Source: an uncultured Planctomycetaceae bacterium
GTDB lineage: Bacteria > Planctomycetota > Planctomycetia > Planctomycetales > Planctomycetaceae
Direction of reading: 5' to 3'
Assembly: GCA_903921605.1 (NCBI GenBank)
Contig: CAIXQV010000232.1
Coordinates: forward strand, 1-41,213
DNA: 41,213 bases
The notes under the pieces are model-generated. The model was given only the letters and a program-made list of their open reading frames with translations. It did no database searches and was not told where the DNA came from. This document shows positions 34,796-41,213 of this stretch, piece by piece; positions within the stretch are counted from its first letter, which is position 1; every line of letters begins with the position of its first letter. The position numbers and the translations under genes are program-made.

Positions 34796-35532
34796 GAGCC
34801 GACACGCTGTCGAGCGAACGCTGAAGACTGAATCATCCGCTGAGCTGCGGCGGAGAAATTTTCAGGGGTCATGCGAGCAATACAGCACAATTCATCACCC
34901 TCCGCGTGACCTGGATTCTTTGCAACAAAGAAACTCACGTGAGGATCCTGCCGTCGCTCCGGAGTGATCTCACCAAGGCCCGGTCTGAGTCGATCACTGT
35001 TGGACGACGCTTTGACGAGACCTTTTTGTTGGTCAAAACGATCTGGAAACTTAATCTCTGCGACGCGAGCAATGATGGCTCGAAGGTCGGCAGGCATTTC
35101 GGCATCGTATCTGGGATGAAAGTCACGAAAGTAAACTGGAAGAACTCGATAGGTGCGAAAGCCTTTCGAAATCAGGCACCAATACACTTCGTCGCCAGGA
35201 TAAGTTTCAATCCAGTGCAGCGCCAGTTTTCCAAATGCCAGAGCCAGCGCACTGCTGCCCCAGTGATCACGATCGACAATCGTGTCACCGGAAAAGACAC
35301 AGCGGATGGGGCGGGCGTCGATGCTCAGTGAAATCAGGGCCTGTGTCGAGAAGCCGCAAACTTCGGAACTGGCTTCATCGATCAAAAGTATAACCCAGTC
35401 CTTTTCTGAAAGGTCTGTTTCGAATCGAGCTCGAATCATGTTTTCATAATGGCGATCCATCAGTGCGAACATGGCGTCGCGATCGGACTGAGCCAGTTGA
35501 GAGGGACGCAGAATTCGAGCGGCGAGTGTCAT
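34789..35532 (-). CDS. GNAT-like acyltransferase protein, second of pair
   Basis: The 247-residue protein resembles the N-acetyltransferase fold: a first strand-helix region with ARILRPSQLAQSD, then CGFSTQALISLSIDARPIR, VFSGDTIVDRDHWGSSALALAFGKLALHW, and a mid-chain VYWCLISKGFRTYRVLP. The acetyl-CoA P-loop (R/Q-x-x-G-x-A) is not clear, so activity is uncertain. It lies 9 bases after the preceding GNAT gene, and its stop overlaps the GH3 start by 7 bases. It likely works in the same pathway as its neighbours. It might transfer an acyl group to the GH3 product or substrate. Confidence 0.7.
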   Translation of the reverse strand: MTLAARILRPSQLAQSDRDAMFALMDRHYENMIRARFETDLSEKDWVILLIDEASSEVCGFSTQALISLSIDARPIRCVFSGDTIVDRDHWGSSALALAFGKLALHWIETYPGDEVYWCLISKGFRTYRVLPVYFRDFHPRYDAEMPADLRAIIARVAEIKFPDRFDQQKGLVKASSNSDRLRPGLGEITPERRQDPHVSFFVAKNPGHAEGDELCCIARMTPENFSAAAQRMIQSSAFARQRVGSC

Positions 35533-35541
35533 GCAGGTATG

Positions 35542-36711
35542 TTACAGACAGCCTAACTCAAGATAAACATTGCGGCCATTGAATTGCTCCGGCTGAACTT
35601 TTTCCGGAGCCCAGCTTACCACGTAAAGGCGAGTTTCGTAGCAATGCACGGCTGATTGTCGAGCCTTCGGAACGAGCGGATCACGTTCGAACAATCCCAA
35701 TGCCAGACTATCATTCTGTTTCGTGACCGGCAAATTTCGAACCGCATACAGTAATTGCTGCCAGACGGCGGGATCGGAGTTTTCAATGACCGGCATGGCC
35801 AGCATAACGTTTCGCATGCGATCTCCCGGGGCCGGAAAACGTGGCAGACGAAGGCATCGCGCCAGTGGATTGTAGAGATGTCGCGACCATCTCCAATGGC
35901 CGGTGTAGCGTTCGACATGAGATTGCTTAAACGCGGATTGATCCCATGCTGCCAATGTGCCGACGATTCTGCCGTCACGCCAGGCACACAGGACCTGTTC
36001 GAGCGACAGATCTCGATACGTCGAAGTCTGCTGTAGAAAATCGTGTTCATAGAGGACGGGAAAAAACAGGCGAGACTGTCCTTCACGATTCAGGAACGCG
36101 ACAAGCTCCGGAAGTTCCTTCTCCTGAAGCGGCCGAACCTGGAGTGTCGGATCCCGGCGAGGAACCTGCCACGAATGTGTCGGCAGGATAAACGTGAAGT
36201 ATCGCCCAAGCTCGTGATAATTGGGCAGGCCGGCTCGTCCTTTCGTCAGTGCATCGATCGCCGCCGTGTTGCCTTCCGTCACTGTTGTCAAATAAAAATC
36301 CGTGCGGCCATCTTCGTGAAGTTGCCGGAGCTTCTGAAAGCCTCTCGCGATGACCAGGCCTTTTCGAGCTGACTCGCGAATCCGCAGGCCGCCCAGATAT
36401 CCGACGGGTGTCGCGATGCCATTGACATATCGCATGCGGACACTGCGAGTCGCCATTGCCATGATGGAATCTGAGGCCTCTGAGTCTGACTGGCCTCTGC
36501 GAGCTATGAGCACCTGATGAAATGGCCCTTCAACGATAGCGCCATCGAAGTAGCGTGGCTCTCGACGAAGCGTTGCTTCGATGGCCCCGCCAAGTGGTGT
36601 TTCTCTAAGTAACGCTCGCAGTTGTAATTCTGCGCTATCGTCGACCAAATCAAAATGCAGGCCGGAGGACGCTATTGCCTTTGGCGGGCCGGGATCAGTT
36701 TTCCGGTCCAT
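35542..36711 (-). CDS. GNAT-like acyltransferase protein, first of pair
   Basis: The 389-residue protein has a GNAT N-acetyltransferase-type core: VGYLGGLRIRESARKGLVIARGF, in which the R-x-x-x-K-G-L pattern resembles the acetyl-CoA binding turn, followed by TDFYLTTVTEGNTAAIDALTKGRAG (the family's N-x-x-A-x-x-L/Y region). A second, weaker copy of the fold may lie in the C-terminal half (LQVRPLQEKELPELVAFLN, then GRIVGTLAAWDQSAFKQ). It overlaps the radical SAM gene upstream by 40 bases. Function is unknown beyond acyl transfer by analogy. Confidence 0.72.
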   Translation of the reverse strand: MDRKTDPGPPKAIASSGLHFDLVDDSAELQLRALLRETPLGGAIEATLRREPRYFDGAIVEGPFHQVLIARRGQSDSEASDSIMAMATRSVRMRYVNGIATPVGYLGGLRIRESARKGLVIARGFQKLRQLHEDGRTDFYLTTVTEGNTAAIDALTKGRAGLPNYHELGRYFTFILPTHSWQVPRRDPTLQVRPLQEKELPELVAFLNREGQSRLFFPVLYEHDFLQQTSTYRDLSLEQVLCAWRDGRIVGTLAAWDQSAFKQSHVERYTGHWRWSRHLYNPLARCLRLPRFPAPGDRMRNVMLAMPVIENSDPAVWQQLLYAVRNLPVTKQNDSLALGLFERDPLVPKARQSAVHCYETRLYVVSWAPEKVQPEQFNGRNVYLELGCL

Positions 36712-38054
36712 GACTCGTCCCCCAAAGGCAAACCGCTTCGCCCTTCCACGTCCCAGTGATGCATGGCATTAATGATCAGATGATTCCGCAGCAGATAAAG
36801 AGTTCTCCGATTAACAGGAGCCATCGCGCGTCGAGCGATGCTGGACCAACTGTAGAACCGCCGGCGCGCATCCAGACATAGCTTCGCAAGTTCGTCCGGC
36901 GACATGTTCCGCGGTTGAAAAGGAATCATGTTGTAGCGATACCTGTCATCCAGCCACCACGCATCGTACAACAGTCGTCCCTCTGTTTTCATTCGCTCAT
37001 ACAACGGAGTGCCGGGAAATGGCGTGATGTGATTAAACGCCGCGATGAAAAGTCCATGCTCGATGGCGAAGTCGACCGTTTCCGAAATTGACTGCGGAGT
37101 ATCATGATCGTAGCCAAAGATGAACGTCCCGTAGACGGAAAGTTTGTGCCGAGACATGTTGGCCAGAGCTTTTGCCGGTCCGCCAGCCATCAGATTGAAC
37201 GACTTATTCATCTGTTTCAGGCTGTCAGCGTGCAGAGATTCGAAACCGATCAACACTCCCTGACAGCCGCTGCGGCGCATCAGGTCCAGAGTGTCTTCAT
37301 CGTGACACACATTGATTGCTGACTGACTCACCCAGCGGATCTTGAGCGGAATCAGCGCCTCCATCAGTTCCCTGGCTTCGTCCAGCCCGGACGTCAGGTT
37401 GTCATCGATAAAGAAGATCATCTGCCCCGGCCGGCGAACTCGCGCAATCTCCTCCAGAACTCGATCAACCGGACGATGACTGTGCGTTGCGTTAAAGAAA
37501 GACTGGATCGCGCAGAAGTCGCAGCGGAATCGACAGCCACGAGCGAACTCGACAAGGCGAATCGGCAGGTAACGCTTACCCTGAAAGATGGAGCGATCCG
37601 GCGTGACTCGCAACTGAGGTCGCTCTTTGCTTTGATAAAACGGCTTGGGGCAGCCGTGGCGATAATCATCAATGACCTGTTCGAAGAGTCCTTCTGCTTC
37701 ACCGACGACAAGTGTGTCAGCGTACTGACCCACCTCTTCCGGGCAAAGCGTCGCATGAAACCCGCCCATCACAACCGGAACACCGCGCTGGCGGTATTCA
37801 CTGGCAATTTGGTAAGCGCGTTTGGCGGTATAGGTTTCTACGCTGATGGCAACCAGGTCTGTCGGTTCATCAAACGGGATTGGTTCAAGGCGATCGTCGT
37901 AGAATTTCTTTTCGACGTCTGGCGGCGTCAGAGCGGCAATCATCGCCGCAGGCAGACATTCCATCTGCCAGGTTCGGATGTAATGCTTCATGCCTCGTGG
38001 TCGACCAACACACGGATGCACGATCGTGAGTCGAAATGGCTTTCGGCTGCTCAT
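36672..38054 (-). CDS. B12-binding radical SAM enzyme (second in operon)
   Basis: The 460-residue product has an N-terminal cobalamin-binding-like domain (FYDDRLEPIPFDEPTDLVAI, then VPVVMGGFHATLCPEE) and a radical SAM domain whose iron-sulfur cluster cysteines are Cys174, Cys178 and Cys181 (ARGCRFRCDFC). The C-terminus has the SWSSIARRAM-type tail seen in the HpnP/BchE-like, lipid-related group. Such enzymes methylate unactivated carbons or rearrange carbon skeletons. Its start overlaps the stop of the upstream paralogue by four bases (ATGA), so the two are coupled. The substrate is unknown. Confidence 0.9.
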   Translation of the reverse strand: MSSRKPFRLTIVHPCVGRPRGMKHYIRTWQMECLPAAMIAALTPPDVEKKFYDDRLEPIPFDEPTDLVAISVETYTAKRAYQIASEYRQRGVPVVMGGFHATLCPEEVGQYADTLVVGEAEGLFEQVIDDYRHGCPKPFYQSKERPQLRVTPDRSIFQGKRYLPIRLVEFARGCRFRCDFCAIQSFFNATHSHRPVDRVLEEIARVRRPGQMIFFIDDNLTSGLDEARELMEALIPLKIRWVSQSAINVCHDEDTLDLMRRSGCQGVLIGFESLHADSLKQMNKSFNLMAGGPAKALANMSRHKLSVYGTFIFGYDHDTPQSISETVDFAIEHGLFIAAFNHITPFPGTPLYERMKTEGRLLYDAWWLDDRYRYNMIPFQPRNMSPDELAKLCLDARRRFYSWSSIARRAMAPVNRRTLYLLRNHLIINAMHHWDVEGRSGLPLGDESWTGKLIPARQRQ

Positions 38055-39508
38055 GACTCCCGCATTTCCAGGGAGACAAGGACATCGTCAGCCGATGTGC
38101 CGCAACCTTCTCGACGTGCCGCTGGTCGGTCTGGCAATGCCGTTGGTGTCGCTGCTGATTTCGTCAAAGTTGGCAACAACGGGACATCACAATTGTAGAA
38201 CCGATCGAGGTGATAAGCGTAATAGCGGTAACCAATATTGGTCGTCAGAGCCAATGGCCATGCTGTCGGCGAATGCCACAGTCGTCGTGCGATGTTGCTC
38301 CACGAATAGACATACTTCCAGGCGTGTTCCGTGCCCTTCTGCAGTTGATCGACAGTCATTTGAGCTGGCTGAAAGACGACGTGTTGTCCGTCGTAAAGTT
38401 CCCAGTTGCGTGTGAAAATTCGGTCCTGAGCACTCAACTCGTTATACAGGCCTGTTCCCGGAAACGGTGTCACGATGGCAAATCGAGGCAAGTCGATGGC
38501 ACAACGAACCGCGAAGTCAGCCGTCTTCTGAAACACATCCGGAGTGTCGTCATCGAGCCCAAAGACAAAGCAGCCCTGAAGAGCGATCCGACGTTTGTGA
38601 AGTTCGCGGACGATTCGAGGATACTCTTCCGGATTATTAAACGCCTTGTGAGATCCCTTCAGCGCCGTATTGGTGATGGACTCCAGTCCCATCAACAGCC
38701 CCCGGCAGCCACTCGCGGCGGCCAGGTCCAGCAATGGAATATCGTCGCAAAGTAAAGTTGTTGCCAGACCGTACCATTGAATCTTCAGTGGAATCAAAGC
38801 TTCGAATAGTCGAGCCGCGTATCCCTTGTCGGCGATCAGGTTGAGATCAATAAAGATGGCTCGCCTGGCTTTGCGACGGATCAGATCTTCGATGACAGCT
38901 TCGACGGGTTTCTGCCACGGCTTTCGTCCCCATGCTGCCGGAACGACACAAAAAGAGCAGTTGTGGACACAACCTCGAGTCGCCTCAAAGACATCGGCCG
39001 TCAGGTATCGCTTCTCCGGTAAAACGGATCGATCTGGCAGCGGTCGTCCTGTGAGTTCAAAGTCTGGTCGCTGTTGATAACGAGGTTTCATGCGGCCGGC
39101 AACGAAGTCGTGTAACAGACGGGGCCATTCTTCTTCGGCATAGCCAATGACGATACTGTCTGCGTGCTGTTGAGCTTCATCGGGCAGCAGCGTAACATGA
39201 GGCCCGCCGAGGATAACTTTGATGCCTCGCTGGCGAAACTCAGCGGCCAGGGCGTAAGCTCGAGGAGCTGTTCCTGTGATCACCGTCAGCCCGACCAGAT
39301 CGGCTTTGAGATCCATGGGAACGTCGGCTATGCCTTCGTCGAAGCATTGAATCGTGGCATTGAGTTCCGGTGGAACCAGTGCTGCGAGAGTTGGCAATGT
39401 CAGCGGCATATAGCGCAGAGATTTGCCGAAGATGCCTCCGCGATGCCGATACAACGGCCCTTTCGGAGAGATCAGTGCAATTCGCAGCGATGGAGGATTA
39501 ACATCCAC
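38051..39508 (-). CDS. B12-binding radical SAM enzyme (first in operon)
   Basis: This is a paralogue of the next gene: cobalamin-binding-like N-terminus (QCFDEGIADVPMDLKADLVG, VILGGPHVTLLPDE) and radical SAM cluster motif TRGCVHNCSFC (Cys180, Cys184, Cys187 from the chosen start). The C-terminus contains YSWSNIARRLW and a longer basic tail. No ATG fits; the open frame upstream to 39799 would run through the divergent PAP2 gene, so I use the GTG at 39508, just before the conserved SLRIALISPKG. That gives 485 residues. It is the first gene of the five-gene operon. The family methylates or couples carbon centres; the substrate is unknown. Confidence 0.85.
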   Translation of the reverse strand: MDVNPPSLRIALISPKGPLYRHRGGIFGKSLRYMPLTLPTLAALVPPELNATIQCFDEGIADVPMDLKADLVGLTVITGTAPRAYALAAEFRQRGIKVILGGPHVTLLPDEAQQHADSIVIGYAEEEWPRLLHDFVAGRMKPRYQQRPDFELTGRPLPDRSVLPEKRYLTADVFEATRGCVHNCSFCVVPAAWGRKPWQKPVEAVIEDLIRRKARRAIFIDLNLIADKGYAARLFEALIPLKIQWYGLATTLLCDDIPLLDLAAASGCRGLLMGLESITNTALKGSHKAFNNPEEYPRIVRELHKRRIALQGCFVFGLDDDTPDVFQKTADFAVRCAIDLPRFAIVTPFPGTGLYNELSAQDRIFTRNWELYDGQHVVFQPAQMTVDQLQKGTEHAWKYVYSWSNIARRLWHSPTAWPLALTTNIGYRYYAYHLDRFYNCDVPLLPTLTKSAATPTALPDRPAARREGCGTSADDVLVSLEMRES

Positions 39509-39606
39509 AGGCGTTGACTCACGCAGTATTTCATTTCGTCGTCCAGCACACGAGGCGAAGTGTACGATGATGAGCGGTCTGAAGGAATTGAAGCACCGAC
39601 AGCTTG

Positions 39607-40278
39607 ATGAAAATGAATAGCATTGATCAGAGGAATTTCTGGGGCTGGCCGGGAGCAAAGAATCTGGCCTATGCCTACTTCGTACTGGGCATTCCGAGCT
39701 TTGCCTGGTTTGCGTTCGTCTACGCCGGTGCCGACTATTGGTCAGGACGGCATCAGCATCGAGTGCCATTGTATCACAGCGCGGAGTTGTCGATCCCACT
39801 GATCCCGGCCACGACAGTCTTCTACAATTCTTTGCATCTGATTTATGTTGTGGCGCCGTTCATTTTGAGAACTCGCCCGGAAATGCATGCTCTGGTGCTG
39901 GTCTGGTTCCTGATGACACTGACAGGAGGAATCTTCTTTCTGATCATCCCCTTCGAGCCTGGTTTTCCGCCGCCGGATTCTGCCAGCATGGGGATATGGC
40001 GTGGGATGTATGAGTTTGCCGACAACGCCAATCTCAGATTCAATTGCTGTCCATCACTGCATGTCGCCTGGGGAGTTGCAACGCTCGACATTTATGCCCG
40101 AGCCGCCACTCGAAGCGGAAAAGCTCTCTTGTGGAGCTGGGCGGCCGGTCTGAGTCTTTCGACGCTGTTCCTGCACCAGCACCACGTGATCGATGTCATT
40201 GGAGGACTCGGTCTGGCTGTATGGGGTTCACGAGTCTTGTATCCCGGATTTTGCGGCCGAAACTTGCTAACTCACTGA
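39607..40278 (+). CDS. PAP2-superfamily membrane protein (inositolphosphorylceramide synthase-like)
   Basis: The 223-residue membrane protein has about five hydrophobic segments and two PAP2 signature regions: CCPSLHVAWG (the PSGH-type motif with His near residue 152) and HQHHVIDVIGG (His and Asp for the third motif). The first PAP2 motif is weak. The pattern with NCCPSLHV resembles the inositolphosphorylceramide synthase/AUR1-type group rather than simple phosphatases, so head-group transfer is possible. The start is ATG 39607 (39613 is the alternative). It diverges from the radical SAM operon with about 98 bp between starts, so their promoters overlap in this spacer. Confidence 0.85.
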   Translation: MKMNSIDQRNFWGWPGAKNLAYAYFVLGIPSFAWFAFVYAGADYWSGRHQHRVPLYHSAELSIPLIPATTVFYNSLHLIYVVAPFILRTRPEMHALVLVWFLMTLTGGIFFLIIPFEPGFPPPDSASMGIWRGMYEFADNANLRFNCCPSLHVAWGVATLDIYARAATRSGKALLWSWAAGLSLSTLFLHQHHVIDVIGGLGLAVWGSRVLYPGFCGRNLLTH

Positions 40279-40323
40279 GCTCGCTGACATCACCGTTCAT
40301 CGAAGGGCCGACAATATCGTTGT

Positions 40324-40941
40324 TCACCGCACTGTGATTTCGATGGGTGAAGTCTTTTCGCTGGCTTTGAAAGCGGCCTGGCTGAAGGATGGTGGCCCGA
40401 ATGTTGAGCGGGCGTTGTTGGAGAATCCGTAGGGTTCGATCGGCAAACCAAAACCGTTCTTTGTCAGCTTTCCATCACCGTTGAGATCCTGAAAGATGGC
40501 GATGCCGGTTGGTGACGAGTTTGGCAGCGAAAGAGAAAACTCCACGCTTTCTGCATCGACCGATATTGTCGTTGTCGTGCTGCTGTGCTCAGGTTTGGGG
40601 AATCCTTCTTCAGAATCGAAGACCGCGACATAGAGGTCAGAAGACTGGCTCCTCAGGCCGGAGACATGAATCGAGACGGTTTGCGTTGATTCATCGGCAG
40701 GCACAGGCACATCGGACAGGTTTGCTTCTGAATTCGCTTTCGTAGTGGTTTCAGTTTCGTTGGCACTGAGTGAGAACTGGTCATTCGCTGTTTCCGTGTA
40801 CCCCGGTAGTGGCTTGACTGCTGCCAGTGGTCCTGAATCTTCTGCCACGACGGGCGTGCTGCGGCTGTCGAGGTAAAGCAGAACGCTGGCCGCAAGGCCT
40901 GTGAGTGTGATTAGTATTGTGACTGGATTGAGTCGTCTCAT
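40324..40941 (-). CDS. DUF2141 protein with signal anchor
   Basis: The 205-residue protein from ATG 40941 starts with a signal or anchor segment (PVTILITLTGLAASVLLYL), then a Ser/Thr/Glu-rich linker, then a DUF2141 domain (about 90-205): VAVFDSEEGFPKPE, then IAIFQDLNGDGKLTKNGFG, then IEPYGFSNNARSTFGPPSF, a typical family ending. DUF2141 proteins are presumed to be exported. Function is unknown. The gene is convergent with the PAP2 gene and precedes (in transcription order follows) the ABC permease fragment at the window edge. Confidence 0.82.
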   Translation of the reverse strand: MRRLNPVTILITLTGLAASVLLYLDSRSTPVVAEDSGPLAAVKPLPGYTETANDQFSLSANETETTTKANSEANLSDVPVPADESTQTVSIHVSGLRSQSSDLYVAVFDSEEGFPKPEHSSTTTTISVDAESVEFSLSLPNSSPTGIAIFQDLNGDGKLTKNGFGLPIEPYGFSNNARSTFGPPSFSQAAFKASEKTSPIEITVR

Positions 40942-41042
40942 GAGTTGGTCTTTGCGATTGAATTCTGTGCTGGTATGTCGAGTTTGAATTAGCAAACCAA
41001 CAGTGTCATACCGCGCTGAGTTGTTACGAGTTCAAGCAACCT

Positions 41043-41213
41043 TTAACCGCGTTTCCAGCGTCCGGAAAACAGTAACGTAAGCACGCCCAGCACGAATGAG
41101 CTACCCAGCAGAACAGCGACTTCGTTCTGCAGGCTGGTCAGCGGAGACTGAAACCAGAAGACCTTCTGATAGCCATCTAAAGCCCACGCGTTGAATGTCC
41201 ATCGGCCGATTTC
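41043..41213 (-). CDS. ABC-2 type permease, C-terminal fragment (partial)
   Basis: Translation of the last 171 bases in the minus strand gives a 56-residue tail ending in TAA at 41043-41045. It reads EIGRWTFNAWALDGYQKVFW, then a Leu/Val-rich membrane segment, then FSGRWKRG. The GRWTFNAWALDGYQKVFW pattern is typical of the C-terminus of ABC-2 family permeases. The gene continues past the right window edge, so its N-terminus and partner ATPase are not seen. Confidence 0.7.
   Translation of the reverse strand, partial: EIGRWTFNAWALDGYQKVFWFQSPLTSLQNEVAVLLGSSFVLGVLTLLFSGRWKRG

Noticed and set aside
39509..39799. Long N-terminal extension of the first radical SAM gene
   Set aside because: It runs through the divergent PAP2 gene, is rich in Arg/Ser and lacks family residues.
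1..41213. tRNA, rRNA, CRISPR or complete insertion sequence
   Set aside because: None with recognisable conserved structure was found on either strand by eye.

Overview
The window looks like chromosomal DNA of a planctomycete (Planctomycetota). The evidence is the mix of lineage-typical protein types: a DUF1559 prepilin-like protein, a giant surface protein with the N-terminal LExRxLLA-type motif and a C-terminal calcium-loop (dockerin-like) end, a PEP-CTERM protein next to an exosortase of the XrtU type, an FHA protein with a Met/Pro/Gln tail, and a very small FHA-linked protein. No rRNA, tRNA, CRISPR array or intact insertion sequence was found. The genus cannot be named from the sequence alone.

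Layout. (1) 1-1970, minus strand: a DUF1559 gene with a premature in-frame TGA, and a Tat-exported PhoX/DUF839 phosphatase-like protein. (2) 2226-9558, minus strand: a fully overlapping five-gene operon: GMC oxidoreductase, phosphatidylserine decarboxylase-family enzyme, an epimerase-like/FAD-oxidase fusion, a double class-III aminotransferase whose first domain has lost its lysine, and a small membrane protein. (3) 9741-14838, plus strand: methyltransferase, family-4 glycosyltransferase, PAP2 phosphatase, alpha/beta hydrolase and an LpxH-like phosphoesterase, which together suggest glycolipid or envelope lipid work. (4) 15302-26976, plus strand: a giant surface protein (2.4k residues, frameshifted at a G5 run), a PEP-CTERM protein, exosortase XrtU, and a TPR protein split in two at a (GA)4 tract. 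(5) 27109-30251, minus strand: an orphan OmpR-type response regulator, a 1.1-kb gene-poor stretch with a REP-like palindrome, and an FHA protein followed by a 75-residue protein. (6) 30669-33010: a lipoate-protein ligase-like enzyme (minus) and an NAD-dependent epimerase (plus). (7) 33062-39508, minus strand: a tight five-gene operon of two B12-binding radical SAM enzymes, two GNAT-like proteins and a GH3-family adenylating ligase, diverging from a second PAP2 protein (39607-40278). (8) 40324-41213, minus strand: a DUF2141 protein and the C-terminus of an ABC-2 permease that runs off the window.

The best candidates for undescribed biology are the two compact operons (2.2-9.6 kb and 33-39.5 kb). 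Both read as lipid or small-molecule assembly pathways. They flank a glycolipid-type gene set and an exosortase/surface-protein locus. Three separate coding lesions (in-frame TGA, G5 frameshift, GA-tract frameshift) are either true decay or slippage, or assembly errors; raw reads would decide.
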